This document shows positions 22,666-31,711 of a stretch of DNA of 42,547 bases, piece after piece. The notes under the pieces are model-generated. The model was not told the DNA's origin. It saw nothing but the letters and a program-made list of their open reading frames with translations, and did no database searches. Position 1 is the stretch's first letter; each line of letters opens with the position of its first letter. The stretch comes from an uncultured Ruminococcus sp. (lineage in GTDB: Bacteria > Bacillota > Clostridia > Oscillospirales > Ruminococcaceae): positions 1 to 42,547 of the forward strand of contig UQKC01000015.1 in the NCBI GenBank assembly GCA_900541495.1, given 5' to 3'. Made by a program: the position numbers and the translations under genes.

Positions 22666-23499
22666 TCAGCACGTTTCGGCTGTTTCCAAAGCGGGGTTTT
22701 CCTTGTGATTTCTCGCTTTTGCAGCCTTTATGCCGATAATGGCTGTTATCACTGCGATGATGCCCCCGACTATCGAGCCTATGATAAGCACGGTCATGCC
22801 CGTTTCTTCATCCGGGACAAGGACAGAGAAAAGGCAGCTCATAAGGTTTCCTATAAAATGGAACACTACGCAGAGCTTCCAGTCGCCCGTCACAAATCTT
22901 ATTCCCATAAGTACAAGTCCGAAAACAAGCGCATAGATCATCATATTCTGCGAATGGATAAGTCCAAATGTGAGCGTTACCGCAACGATGGTGAACCAAT
23001 TTGAGAAGCCGCGCTTTTTAAAGAATGTAACGAGCAGACCTCTGAAAATAAGTTCCTCGACAAATGGTGCAAAAAGCGCTGTAAAGAACATAAACGGCAC
23101 TGACTGCGCAAGAAGATCCTGAGTGGAGTCGGTTTCGGTGATGCCCATTAACGAGAGCGAGAGCGAATTTATAAGCTGGAGCACGAAGAATGAACCTATT
23201 GTGAACAGAACCGTCAGACCATATACCTTTCCGCTCTGCTTAACGGGCGACATATCGGACATTTTTGTTTTCGAGATGAGCATTGTTAAAATTCCGCCGA
23301 TAAATGCCGCTATTTGACTGACAACAGATATTATCATAAGCGAATCTGCGCTCGTTATATCGAATGTTTCGCCTGCAGCGGCGCTTTTTATTGCAAGCAC
23401 GATGCCGAGAACCATACCTGCGAAGAGCTGGACTGCGAAATACACCCCAAACGGTATCATTGCGACAAAGAAGTTACCGATTTTTTTTAAGACTTTCAT
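22666..23499 (-). CDS. CPBP-family intramembrane metalloprotease
   Basis: The 277-residue protein has about seven to eight membrane helices and the three CPBP/ABI (Rce1-like) motifs: EELIFRG, FGLIHSQ and FHFIGN. The Glu pair and two His form the zinc-type active site inside the membrane. Bacterial members process bacteriocin-related peptides, confer self-immunity or have unknown targets. No bacteriocin gene is near, so its substrate is open. AAGGAG precedes the ATG. Confidence 0.92.
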   Translation of the reverse strand: MKVLKKIGNFFVAMIPFGVYFAVQLFAGMVLGIVLAIKSAAAGETFDITSADSLMIISVVSQIAAFIGGILTMLISKTKMSDMSPVKQSGKVYGLTVLFTIGSFFVLQLINSLSLSLMGITETDSTQDLLAQSVPFMFFTALFAPFVEELIFRGLLVTFFKKRGFSNWFTIVAVTLTFGLIHSQNMMIYALVFGLVLMGIRFVTGDWKLCVVFHFIGNLMSCLFSVLVPDEETGMTVLIIGSIVGGIIAVITAIIGIKAAKARNHKENPALETAETC

Positions 23500-23542
23500 A
23501 GCTGTTTCTCCTTTTGATGTTTTGTACTAATGAACTAATACA

Positions 23543-23571
23543 ATAATATCACTATAAGTTACGTTTGTCAA
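23543..23571 (-). promoter_or_regulatory. Promoter of the CPBP gene
   Basis: Minus strand: TTGACA, 17 bp, TATTAT, 44 bp before the ATG. Confidence 0.75.
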
Positions 23572-23609
23572 TAGTTTTTCTTAATTCTTTTTAAAATTTT
23601 TTTATCCTA

Positions 23610-23638
23610 TTGAAAATACGTTTGCAATATGATATAAT
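23610..23638 (+). promoter_or_regulatory. Promoter of ychF
   Basis: TTGAAA, 17 bp, TATAAT preceded by TGA. Element C copy 1 lies entirely between this promoter and the gene. Confidence 0.72.
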
Positions 23639-23663
23639 TTTCTTGCAAATATTTTTTACAAAT

Positions 23664-23827
23664 GGGGTTCTCTAAAAACCGGAACACGAGCAAATTTTCG
23701 TTGGGACTTTGCGCAGCTTCAAGGCAGCGAAACGCAGTAAATACTTGATGTATTTCAAGTTTCGCTAACGCAGAAGATGTGCAAAGTCGTAGAAAATTTG
23801 CCGTGAGGGAGGTTTTTAGAGGTTACC
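23664..23827. mobile_element. Element C copy 1 (long hairpin)
   Basis: About 164 bp. The ends are GGGGTTCTCTAAAAACC and GGTTTTTAGAGGTTACC, matching the element at 31712. The body is one long imperfect hairpin: CAAATTTTCG..GGACTTTGC pairs with GCAAAGTC..GAAAATTTG. It encodes nothing and would be part of the ychF leader RNA. Confidence 0.75.
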
Positions 23828-23855
23828 TAATATAAAAAAAAGGACTAAATGAAAT

Positions 23856-24950
23856 ATGAAACTTGGTATGGTTGGACTTCCGAATGTCGGAAAAAGCACA
23901 CTCTTTAACGCACTCACAAACGCAGGCGCAGAATCCGCAAACTACCCGTTCTGCACCATTGAACCGAACGTCGGCGTTGTTTCCGTCCCCGATGAACGCC
24001 TTTTAAAGCTAAAAGAAATGTATAACCCGAATAAATTCACCCCGGCAACGCTTGAATTTGTCGATATCGCAGGTCTTGTAAAGGGCGCATCAAAGGGCGA
24101 AGGTCTTGGAAACAAGTTCCTCGCAAATATCCGTGAAGTTGACGCTATCGTTCACGTTGTTCGCTGCTTTGAGGGTACGGACGTTATCCACGTTGACGGA
24201 AGCATCAATCCGAGAAGAGATATCGAAACTATCGACCTCGAACTTATCTTCTCCGACATCGAAATGCTCGACAGACGCATCGACCGCACAAAGAAGCTCG
24301 TCAAGGGCGACAAGAAATACATTGCGGAAGTAGAATTCCTCGAAAAGCTCAAAGCCCACCTCGAAGCAGGTCACTCTGCACGTTCCTTTGACTTCACCGA
24401 GGAAGAAGCAGAAGCTATCAAGAGCACTCCGCTGCTCTCAGCAAAGCCCGTAATTTTTGCAGCAAACCTCTCCGAAGAGGATTTCAAGAACAACATCGAA
24501 AATTCCGTTCACTACAAGACCGTGTGCGATATAGCAGCGGAGGAAAAGGCTTCCGTATTCCCTATCTGCGCACAGCTTGAAGCCGAAATTTCCGATATGG
24601 GCGATGAGGACAAGGCTATGTTCCTCTCCGAACTCGGACTTGAAGTATCGGGACTTGACCGTATCATCAAGGAGGGTTACGCTCTCCTCGGACTTATCTC
24701 GTTCCTCACAGCAGGCAAGGACGAAGTTCGCGCTTGGACTATTACAAAGGGCACAAAAGCTCCAAAGGCAGCAGGAAAGATACACACTGACTTTGAAAAG
24801 GGCTTTATCAGAGCGGAAGTTGTTTCGTTCGATGACCTTATGGCTTGCGGAACAATGACTGCCGCAAAGGAAAAGGGACTTGTCCGTCTTGAGGGCAAGG
24901 AATACGTTGTTCAGGACGGAGATATAATCCTGTTCCGCTTCAACGTATAA
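23856..24950 (+). CDS. ychF: Ribosome-binding ATPase YchF
   Basis: The 364-residue Obg-family P-loop protein binds ribosomes and prefers ATP over GTP. The P-loop is GLPNVGKST. Switch regions (NYPFCTIEPNVG, DIAGLVKGASKGEGLGNKFL) follow. The G4-like motif is NLSEED in place of NKxD, which explains the changed nucleotide choice. A coiled coil (about 130-200) and a C-terminal TGS domain (LISFLTAGKDEVRAWTI) complete the family layout. AAAGGA lies upstream. Confidence 0.96.
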   Translation: MKLGMVGLPNVGKSTLFNALTNAGAESANYPFCTIEPNVGVVSVPDERLLKLKEMYNPNKFTPATLEFVDIAGLVKGASKGEGLGNKFLANIREVDAIVHVVRCFEGTDVIHVDGSINPRRDIETIDLELIFSDIEMLDRRIDRTKKLVKGDKKYIAEVEFLEKLKAHLEAGHSARSFDFTEEEAEAIKSTPLLSAKPVIFAANLSEEDFKNNIENSVHYKTVCDIAAEEKASVFPICAQLEAEISDMGDEDKAMFLSELGLEVSGLDRIIKEGYALLGLISFLTAGKDEVRAWTITKGTKAPKAAGKIHTDFEKGFIRAEVVSFDDLMACGTMTAAKEKGLVRLEGKEYVVQDGDIILFRFNV

Positions 24951-24956
24951 TATCAG

Positions 24957-25030
24957 GGATCAAAAGGGCACATCGGCAGAGAACGGGAAACTCCGCCGCA
25001 AAGGTCTGACGGACAGCCCTTTGATTATAA
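24957..25030 (+). promoter_or_regulatory. Structured leader of the solute-binding protein gene
   Basis: ATCAAAAGGGC near 24959 pairs with GCCCTTTGAT at 25016-25025, enclosing about 46 bases. These contain a GGGAAACTCC mini-hairpin and CCGCAAAGG. The layout, with a GAAA loop followed by CGCAAAG, recalls the c-di-GMP-I (GEMM) riboswitch core but does not match its full consensus. It lies just before the ribosome site GGAGG. I call it a candidate structured RNA only. Confidence 0.4.
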
Positions 25031-25050
25031 ATCTTTTTGGAGGATATGAA

Positions 25051-26502
25051 ATGAACACAAAGAAGATCCTTGCAGGCGTTATGGCTCTCTCCCTGACGGC
25101 TGCACTCACCGCCTGCGGAAATAACGGCAGCGACAGCGGTGAAACAACCACAGAAGCTACCACCACCACTATGGCGACCGTTGCTGTAAACACAGAGGGA
25201 CTTAAGGACGAAGAGCAGGAGTCACTCTCTTCCGTTCTCGACCAGCTCCCCGATGTTGAACTCGCAAACAAGGAGATCAAGTGGCTCGCTCACTACGACC
25301 TTAACCCATCATCTGACGGTTCTTCCAAGAAGGTAGAGCTTGAACTCTTCGAGCAGAAGTACGGCGGAAAGATCACCTATATCCCTACAACATGGGAAAG
25401 CCGTTACGATGACCTTTCCACAAACGTTCTCGGCGGCACGGGCGTTGACTTCTTCCCGGGCGATGACGCTAATAACTATCCAAAGGGAATCATCAACGGA
25501 ATGTTCCAGTCTGTAGACGACTACATCGACCTTGATTCCGCTATCTGGCAGAACGTTTCCGCAGCTATGGACCTTTACAAGTTCGGCGGAAAGCACTATC
25601 AGTTCGTTACGGGCGTAACCGCTGAACAGGTAGTTATCTATGATACATCTACACTCGAAGCTCAGGGCTTTGACGATCCTTGGGAGCTTTATCAGAAGGG
25701 CGAATGGAACTGGGATACATTCAAGCAGATGCTCCTCGACTTCGTTGACCCCGATGCTGACCAGTACGGTCTTGACAACTGGTTCAATGAAAAGGCTCTC
25801 TACCTCTCCGCAGGCGTTCCGACTGTTTCCGTTGGCGAAGACGGTCACCTCGTATGCAATGTAAACAATGCTACAGTTGAAAAGGCTATGAACTATCAGT
25901 ACGAACTCTATCAGAACGGACTCGTTCTTCCTCTTGAACAGTTCAACTGGTCTATCCAGCCTCAGTTCATGGGCGAGGGCAAGGAGCTCTTCTGGCTCAA
26001 TGGTACTTGGGGAATCCAGGGCGACCCTGCAACCTGGACAGTTGGAATCGAACCGCAGAACCTCGGTATCGCACCTGTTCCGTCACCTGAGGGATCCGAT
26101 CCTTACCAGTCCGCAGTTGTAAACGGCTATGCACTCTGCAAGGGCGCAGCTAACCCTGAGGGCGTTGCCCGCTTTGCTGAATGTGTTATCGTTGCAAACA
26201 ATGACCCTGCAACTATCGCTATTTCCGACAGAAAAGCTATGGACGACAGCCAGTGGTCCGAAGATATCATCGCAAGAGTAAAGGAGATCAACGAACTCAC
26301 AAGACAGTACCCTGTTGTTGACCTTGCATCGGGCTGCTCCTCCGATATCGCTTCCATCACAACAGACGGCGGCTCTGAAATGGGCACAAGAGCTCCATTC
26401 CACGGCACAGACTGGGCAACAATGAGAGAAACTATCGCAGATACTCTCACTATGCTCGTTGATGAAGTTGACCAGAAGCTTCAGGAAGCTACAGCTGAAT
26501 AA
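25051..26502 (+). CDS. Extracellular solute-binding lipoprotein (family 1, orphan)
   Basis: The 483-residue lipoprotein is the substrate-binding part of an ABC importer, probably for sugars or oligosaccharides. A lipobox signal LTAC places the lipidated Cys at 22. A Thr/Ser/Glu-rich linker follows (about 25-50). The mature domain has family-1 features: EQKYGGKITYIPTTWESRYDDL, the tail of a hinge at VVIYDTSTLEAQGFDDPW, and aromatic residues (WNWDTF, FWLNGTWGIQG) that could stack on sugar rings. No permease or ATPase gene is nearby, so it either joins components encoded elsewhere or works alone. GGAGG lies upstream. Confidence 0.88.
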   Translation: MNTKKILAGVMALSLTAALTACGNNGSDSGETTTEATTTTMATVAVNTEGLKDEEQESLSSVLDQLPDVELANKEIKWLAHYDLNPSSDGSSKKVELELFEQKYGGKITYIPTTWESRYDDLSTNVLGGTGVDFFPGDDANNYPKGIINGMFQSVDDYIDLDSAIWQNVSAAMDLYKFGGKHYQFVTGVTAEQVVIYDTSTLEAQGFDDPWELYQKGEWNWDTFKQMLLDFVDPDADQYGLDNWFNEKALYLSAGVPTVSVGEDGHLVCNVNNATVEKAMNYQYELYQNGLVLPLEQFNWSIQPQFMGEGKELFWLNGTWGIQGDPATWTVGIEPQNLGIAPVPSPEGSDPYQSAVVNGYALCKGAANPEGVARFAECVIVANNDPATIAISDRKAMDDSQWSEDIIARVKEINELTRQYPVVDLASGCSSDIASITTDGGSEMGTRAPFHGTDWATMRETIADTLTMLVDEVDQKLQEATAE

Positions 26503-26520
26503 ATTACATAATAAAAATAC

Positions 26521-26558
26521 AAATGCCGTCAGAGCGATTGCTTTGACGGCATTTTTTT
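26521..26558. terminator. Bidirectional terminator between the lipoprotein gene and cls
   Basis: AAATGCCGTCA pairs with TGACGGCATTT and is followed by TTTTATTT, between convergent genes. Confidence 0.87.
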
Positions 26559-26560
26559 AT

Positions 26561-28129
26561 TTACATCAACGGTGCGATTATGCGAAGCACCCTTCCGAAA
26601 AATTTCGTAAGTATGTTGAACTTTTTGCAGTCTTCAAGCGTTATACGCTGACATTTCTGCAAAGTGAGCTGATAATCTTCCTCGGTTTCGCGAACCGAAC
26701 TTGTACCGTAGGTGTAAGCCGCACATTCAAAATGCAGGAACAAGCTGCGGTAGTCGAGGTTTATCGAGCCGACAACTGCGCGGATATCATCGCTGACAAA
26801 TACCTTTGCGTGGACGAATCCCGGTGTGTATTCGTAAATCTTCACGCCTGCTTCGATAAGCTCGGCATAATATGTATGCGCAAGCCAAAAAGCATACTTT
26901 TTGTCGGGGATATGCGGCATTATTATCGAAACGTCCACTCCCCTTTTCGCCGCATAACACAGTGCGGTTTTCATTTCATCGTCAATGATGAGATATGGGG
27001 TCATAATATGGACGTACCTTTTCGCACGGTAGAGGATATCAAGGTAAACGTTCAGACCGACATTCTCACGGTCGAGCGGACTGTCGCTGTACGGGATAAC
27101 ATACCCCGATTTTGCTTCGTCCTTTATCTCGGGGAAGTCGGAAACGATATAGTCACCGAAATTGTCCCAGTTCTGCTCGGTCATATTCCAGTTTTGCAGG
27201 AACATCATCGTGAAGCTTTTTACAGCCTCGCCTTTGAGCATAATGCCCGTATCTTTCCAATGTCCGAAGCGCTCCACCTTGTTGATGTATTCATCGGCAA
27301 GGTTTATTCCGCCCGTAAAAGCGGTCTTGCCGTCGATAACGACTATCTTTCGGTGGTCACGGTTGTTCTGAACTGTAGAAAGCACGGGAACTATCGGCGA
27401 AAACACCTTGCATTTTATGCCGAGCGCCTGCATTTTCTTCGGATAATTCACGGGAAGAAGCATTATCGTGCAGGTACCGTCATACATAAAGCGCACTTCC
27501 ACGCCCTCTTTAACCTTTTGTTTGAGTATTTCGAGGATCGTGTCCCACATATAGCCCTCGTCAACGATGAAATACTCCATAAAGATGAACTTTTTCGCCG
27601 CAAGAAGCTCCTTTTTGAGTGCTTCAAACTTGTCTTCGCCGAGCGGAAAAAACTTTGTCGCCGTGTTTTTATAAACAGGGAAAAAAGCGTGGCTTTTCAT
27701 ATATTCGGCAAAGCGAGCCTCCGCTTCGTCGATGTCGGCAAGCTCACGCACAACATCATCATTCTGCGGAAGATACCCGTTCGTTTCCTTTATAACGTCC
27801 GAAAGCCGCCTGCGCACGAGCCGCGTTCCGAGTTCAAGCCTGACGTAAGTGTACATAAGCGTTCCGAAAACGGGAAGCGTCAGCACAGGTATTATCCACG
27901 CCATTTTGAAGCTTGTGTTGGACTTATCGCTGATAATATATATTATCGCAAGCGTTGAGATGATGAGATTCAGCGCATAGAAATACTCCATTGAGTTTTT
28001 CATCGTGTTCACGCACAGATAGAAGAAAACTATCTGGATTATCACGAACAGAAAAACTATCATCGTTCTGCCAAAAACAAGCCTGCACAGCTTTTTTATT
28101 TTGGAAAGCATCATTTTTCGTTTGTTCAC
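26561..28129 (-). CDS. cls: Cardiolipin synthase
   Basis: The 522-residue membrane enzyme makes cardiolipin from two phosphatidylglycerol molecules. Two N-terminal membrane helices (about 21-42 and 50-68, with a further one near 75-95) precede two phospholipase D domains. These carry HRKIVVIDGKTAFTGGINLADEY and HAKVFVSDDIRAVVGSINLDYRS, the two HxKxxxxD motifs. The start is GTG at 28129 with AAGGAG upstream; ATG at 28114 is less well spaced. It is the last gene of the dgt-dnaG-rpoD-rrf2 run, 64 bp after the Rrf2 gene. Confidence 0.94.
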   Translation of the reverse strand: MNKRKMMLSKIKKLCRLVFGRTMIVFLFVIIQIVFFYLCVNTMKNSMEYFYALNLIISTLAIIYIISDKSNTSFKMAWIIPVLTLPVFGTLMYTYVRLELGTRLVRRRLSDVIKETNGYLPQNDDVVRELADIDEAEARFAEYMKSHAFFPVYKNTATKFFPLGEDKFEALKKELLAAKKFIFMEYFIVDEGYMWDTILEILKQKVKEGVEVRFMYDGTCTIMLLPVNYPKKMQALGIKCKVFSPIVPVLSTVQNNRDHRKIVVIDGKTAFTGGINLADEYINKVERFGHWKDTGIMLKGEAVKSFTMMFLQNWNMTEQNWDNFGDYIVSDFPEIKDEAKSGYVIPYSDSPLDRENVGLNVYLDILYRAKRYVHIMTPYLIIDDEMKTALCYAAKRGVDVSIIMPHIPDKKYAFWLAHTYYAELIEAGVKIYEYTPGFVHAKVFVSDDIRAVVGSINLDYRSLFLHFECAAYTYGTSSVRETEEDYQLTLQKCQRITLEDCKKFNILTKFFGRVLRIIAPLM

Positions 28130-28193
28130 TGTTTTTGTGTCTCCTTATATCTGTTCGTTCGGACTGAATGACCCCATTCCCCCCGATTATGTA

Positions 28194-28589
28194 TCACATA
28201 AATTTATCGAAAGTATATTCCGAAAGTTTTTTATCCACCATCTGTGAAATCTCGGCAAAAACACGCTGATAACCGCATCTGCCTGCCATTCCCCTGCTGC
28301 ATTCGTAGTTGTTCGTAAGGCACTTGCTTATTGCATATTTGCCGTCGATAGCTTCAACAACATCTTTCATCGTGATCTCGTTGGGCTTTTTCGCAAGCTC
28401 ATATCCGCCCTGCGTACCCTTGAACGAAACAACAATGCCTGCCGCAACGAGCTTGCGCAGTATCTTCAGTGCAAAACGGAGCGAAACAACAGTCCTTTCG
28501 GAGATCGAGTTCGCATCGAGCCGCTTACCCGCTTCGCAAAGACAGCCAACTATGCGGACTGCATAATCCGCTTCCAAAGTCATATTCAT
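28194..28589 (-). CDS. Rrf2-family regulator with three-cysteine sensor
   Basis: The 131-residue Rrf2 protein has an N-terminal winged helix (MTLEADYAVRIVGCLCEAG to FKGTQGGYELAKKP). Cys90, Cys97 and Cys105 follow in KCLTNNYECSRGMAGRCGYQ, the set that holds a [2Fe-2S] cluster in IscR/NsrR-type members. It may sense iron, redox state or nitric oxide. It is not next to isc/suf genes, so the target is unknown. It sits 24 bp after rpoD, so its level likely follows the main sigma factor transcript. Confidence 0.9.
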   Translation of the reverse strand: MNMTLEADYAVRIVGCLCEAGKRLDANSISERTVVSLRFALKILRKLVAAGIVVSFKGTQGGYELAKKPNEITMKDVVEAIDGKYAISKCLTNNYECSRGMAGRCGYQRVFAEISQMVDKKLSEYTFDKFM

Positions 28590-28613
28590 AAACCAAACCT
28601 CACTAAACTAAGA

Positions 28614-29687
28614 TCAATCAAGAAAATCCTTAACTTTTCTGCTTCTGCTCGGGTGACGGAGCTTACGCAGAGCCTTGGCTTCGATCTGTCTGATACGCTC
28701 ACGGGTAACGTTGAACTCCTTGCCGACCTCTTCGAGCGTTCTTGAACGTCCGTCCTCAAGACCGAAACGCAGACGGAGTACCTTCTCCTCACGCTCGGTA
28801 AGCGTTGAAAGAACTTCGCCGAGCTGCTCTTTAAGAAGAATGAGCGAAGCTGCATCAGCAGGAGCAGGAGCATCATCATCGGGGATAAAGTCACCGAGGT
28901 GGCTGTCCTCCTCCTCGCCGATAGGTGTTTCGAGCGAAACGGGATCCTGCGCAATACGCATTATCTCACGAACGCGCTCGGGTTCCATATCAAGCTCCGC
29001 AGCGATCTCCTCGGGAGTAGCATCGTGACCGTTCTTGTGGAGAAGCATACTCGAAACCTTTTTTACCTTTGTAATGGTTTCGACCATGTGAACAGGGATA
29101 CGGATAGTTCTTGCCTGATCGGCAATTGCACGGGTGATAGCCTGACGTATCCACCATGTTGCGTAGGTCGAGAACTTGAATCCCTTTGTGTAATCGAATT
29201 TTTCAACAGCCTTGATAAGACCGAGGTTGCCCTCCTGAATAAGGTCGAGGAACTGCATACCTCTGCCGACATAACGCTTCGCAATGGAAACAACAAGACG
29301 GAGGTTAGCTTCGGAAAGACGCTTCTTCGCCTTTTTATCGCCCTTTGCCATTCTTTCGGCAAGCTCAATTTCTTCCTCAGCGGAAAGAAGAGGAACTCGT
29401 CCTATTTCTTTAAGATAGATCTTTACGGGGTCATCGATAGCGATACCCTCGGTCGAGAGCGAAAGCTCCAGATCGTCTTCGCCGAGAGGAATATCCTCGT
29501 CAAAGTTTTCGAGTGAGAAGTCGTCGATGATCTCGATGTTGTTATTTGAACAGCTTTCGTAAAAGCTTTCCATCTGGTCAACGTCATATTCGAGGTCTTC
29601 GAGAACGTCCGTGATCTCCTTAGTGGAAAGCTTGCCGCTTGATTTGCCCTGCTCAATAAGGCTTTCAATAGTTCTTTTTTCTGCCAT
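28614..29687 (-). CDS. rpoD: Primary sigma factor (SigA/RpoD)
   Basis: The 357-residue sigma-70 directs RNA polymerase to housekeeping promoters such as those found across this window. Region 1.2 is DDPVKIYLKEIGRVPLLSAEEE. Regions 2.1-2.4 run from AKKRLSEANLRLVVSIAKRYVGRGMQFLDLIQEG to KFSTYATWWIRQAITRAIADQARTIRIPVHM. Region 4.2 is RSRTLEEVGKEFNVTRERIRQIEAKALRKLRHP. The N-terminal region 1.1 is short and acidic, as in Firmicutes SigA. GGAGGAAG precedes the ATG. Element A copy 5 separates it from dnaG. Confidence 0.97.
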   Translation of the reverse strand: MAEKRTIESLIEQGKSSGKLSTKEITDVLEDLEYDVDQMESFYESCSNNNIEIIDDFSLENFDEDIPLGEDDLELSLSTEGIAIDDPVKIYLKEIGRVPLLSAEEEIELAERMAKGDKKAKKRLSEANLRLVVSIAKRYVGRGMQFLDLIQEGNLGLIKAVEKFDYTKGFKFSTYATWWIRQAITRAIADQARTIRIPVHMVETITKVKKVSSMLLHKNGHDATPEEIAAELDMEPERVREIMRIAQDPVSLETPIGEEEDSHLGDFIPDDDAPAPADAASLILLKEQLGEVLSTLTEREEKVLRLRFGLEDGRSRTLEEVGKEFNVTRERIRQIEAKALRKLRHPSRSRKVKDFLD

Positions 29688-29732
29688 AATATAAACTTCC
29701 TCCTATATAAAACGCGGAAAACCGCATTGTAA

Positions 29733-29884
29733 TACTAATTTTTAATCAAAGTGCAGACAAAAAATCGGCGCAAAACCCATATAAACCTGTTTTCAACATC
29801 AAGCTGTTTTCAACATCAAGCTGTTATCAACAGCTGCGAGCTTTTGCTTGATTTTTTTGTACACTTTCAGTTTGAAAATTAGTA
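29733..29884. mobile_element. Element A copy 5 (variant ends), between dnaG and rpoD
   Basis: A 152-bp element runs from TACTAATTTTTAATC to GAAAATTAGTA, flanked by TAA on both sides (29730-29732, 29885-29887). It shares GACAAAAAATCGGCGCAAAA and GCTTGATTTTTTTGTA with other A copies but has different outer stems. Its loop holds three units of a 17-bp repeat (AACCTGTTTTCAACATC type). Confidence 0.85.
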
Positions 29885-29900
29885 TAAGTTTTCACTTTTT

Positions 29901-31646
29901 CTATTTCGACTTTTTCAGACTTTCAAAGTACCGCAGAAACTCTTCATTCGACATCGCCGCCGCGTCGATATTCTTTTCGGCATAGCTTTTGAGAGTTTTT
30001 ATGTAATCATCAAGAGTTTCCCGAGTGATATCGACCTGCTGATTTGCGACAATTATCGAATATACTTTTCCCATTTCGTCAGCGGAAAATTCACTTTGAA
30101 GCAGAGAAACGTCAAATTCCACCGAATTTTTTATCTTTTCTGTTAATTTTTCAAAAACAATCCTGTTGAAATCTGTCACAAAATCTGTACTGCACAGCCT
30201 GCTTTCGATGTATTTCAGCTCATCGGGATTGGACGAAAGATAAGCGATTATGCCGCATTCCGCCTTGTATTCCCTCGGGTGAGCAACGCTGTCGGGGTTT
30301 TCACGCCGCTGCCTGCCGAAAGTCCGTATCTCACGGGTCTCGTCCTGCTGCGAGCGGTTTATCTTCTTCTTTATAAGCCCGTTCACCTGATGCGTGATAG
30401 CTTCACGGTTCACATCGCACTGCTTTGCAAGCTTTCCGATGTAAACTTCGCGTTCTATCGGCGAAGCAATGTCGGAAAAGAGCGAAACGCAGCGTTTCAG
30501 ATAGGTGACCTTGTCATTTTCGCTTTCAAGGTCAAGTCCTGCGGCGCATTTGTTCATCTCGAAATCGATAGCGCCGTCCGAACGTTCAAGAAGCTGCCTG
30601 AAGCGCACCGAACCGAACTTTTTTATGTATTCATCGGGGTCTTTTGCACCCTCCATTTTGATTATGCGCGCATCAAGACCCGCTTCGGACAGAAGATTTA
30701 TCGCTCTGTGCGTTGCCGCCTGCCCCGGGCCGTCCGAATCGTAGGCAATAACAACTTCGTCAGCATACTGCTTTATCAGACGAGCCTGCTCGGGGGTCAG
30801 CGCCGTTCCGAGCGTTGCAACAACGTTCTCAAAGCCGCCCTGATTTATCGCGATAACGTCCATATAACCCTCGGCAAGTATCAGCTTGCGCTCGGTCGAT
30901 TTTTTCGCAAAATTCAGCGAGAAAAGGTTTCGGCTTTTCTTGAAAACGGGCGTATCGGACGAATTGAGGTACTTCGGACCGCTGCCGTCGATTATTCTTC
31001 CGCCGAATGCGATAACATTTCCTCTGAGGTCGATTATCGGGAACATAACTCTGTCACGGAACGAGTCAAAAACTGCGCCCTTTGAGCTTCGTGTGCAAAG
31101 ATTTGCAAGCACAAGCTCATCGTCCGTGAAGCCTTTGTTACGCATAAAGTAGTGCAGTCCGTGCCAGTCATCGGGCGCATAGCCAAGTCCGTACTTTATA
31201 ATAGTATCCTTTGAAAGCTGACGTTCGGCGAAGTATCTTCGTCCCTTTTCGCCCTGAGGCGACTTTGCGAGTATCTCAAAGAAATACCGTGCCGCCGTTC
31301 GGTTTATTTCGAGAACGCGCGCTTTCACACGGGCAAAATCGTTGCTCTCTCCGTCATCTGGCATCTGCATTCCTGCTCTGTCGGCGAGGAATTTCACCGC
31401 TTCGATGTAGGAAAGGTTCTCTATCTTCATTATGAACGTAATGACATCGCCGCCTGCGCCGCAGCCGAAGCAGTGGAAATACTGCCCCGTTGTGTTTACG
31501 CTGCATGACGGTGACTTTTCCGAATGGAACGGGCAAAGGCACATTGCACCGTGACCGCTTCTTTTCAGCGTCACATAGCTGCTCATAACGGAATCTATCG
31601 GATTATTCTGTTTTAGGTCTAAAATAAAACTTTCGGGTAATGCCAT
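29901..31646 (-). CDS. dnaG: DNA primase
   Basis: The 581-residue primase lays RNA primers at the replication fork. The zinc-binding domain has CPFHSEKSPSCSVN and YFHCFGCGAGGDV. The polymerase/Toprim core has ILAEGYMDVIAINQ and VIAYDSDGPGQAA. RVMFPIIDLRGNVIAFGGR is the conserved RNAP basic block. The C-terminal helicase-binding part (about 440-581) is the usual length. I start at ATG 31646, preceded by GGAGAGG. It stands between dgt and rpoD, the classic macromolecular synthesis order. Confidence 0.96.
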   Translation of the reverse strand: MALPESFILDLKQNNPIDSVMSSYVTLKRSGHGAMCLCPFHSEKSPSCSVNTTGQYFHCFGCGAGGDVITFIMKIENLSYIEAVKFLADRAGMQMPDDGESNDFARVKARVLEINRTAARYFFEILAKSPQGEKGRRYFAERQLSKDTIIKYGLGYAPDDWHGLHYFMRNKGFTDDELVLANLCTRSSKGAVFDSFRDRVMFPIIDLRGNVIAFGGRIIDGSGPKYLNSSDTPVFKKSRNLFSLNFAKKSTERKLILAEGYMDVIAINQGGFENVVATLGTALTPEQARLIKQYADEVVIAYDSDGPGQAATHRAINLLSEAGLDARIIKMEGAKDPDEYIKKFGSVRFRQLLERSDGAIDFEMNKCAAGLDLESENDKVTYLKRCVSLFSDIASPIEREVYIGKLAKQCDVNREAITHQVNGLIKKKINRSQQDETREIRTFGRQRRENPDSVAHPREYKAECGIIAYLSSNPDELKYIESRLCSTDFVTDFNRIVFEKLTEKIKNSVEFDVSLLQSEFSADEMGKVYSIIVANQQVDITRETLDDYIKTLKSYAEKNIDAAAMSNEEFLRYFESLKKSK

Positions 31647-31688
31647 ATAACCTCTCCGTAGGAACACCACGTTAAATCATAATTTGCA

Positions 31689-31710
31689 GGGAAACCCCGT
31701 CCCCTACAGA
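31689..31710. repeat. REP-like half-hairpin fragment
   Basis: GGGAAACCCCGTCCCCTACA matches the second half of the GGGACGGG-AAA-CCCGTCCC-CTAC hairpin at 5750. It adjoins element C copy 2. Confidence 0.5.
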
Positions 31711-31711
31711 A

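Noticed and set aside
24957..25030. Firm assignment as a c-di-GMP riboswitch
   Set aside because: Only short words (GAAA loop, CGCAAAG) fit. The conserved second hairpin and joining segments are not convincing.
26459..27958. A 499-codon open frame antisense to cls
   Set aside because: The cls strand has both HxKxxxxD motifs. The antisense frame begins inside the lipoprotein gene end and crosses the terminator.
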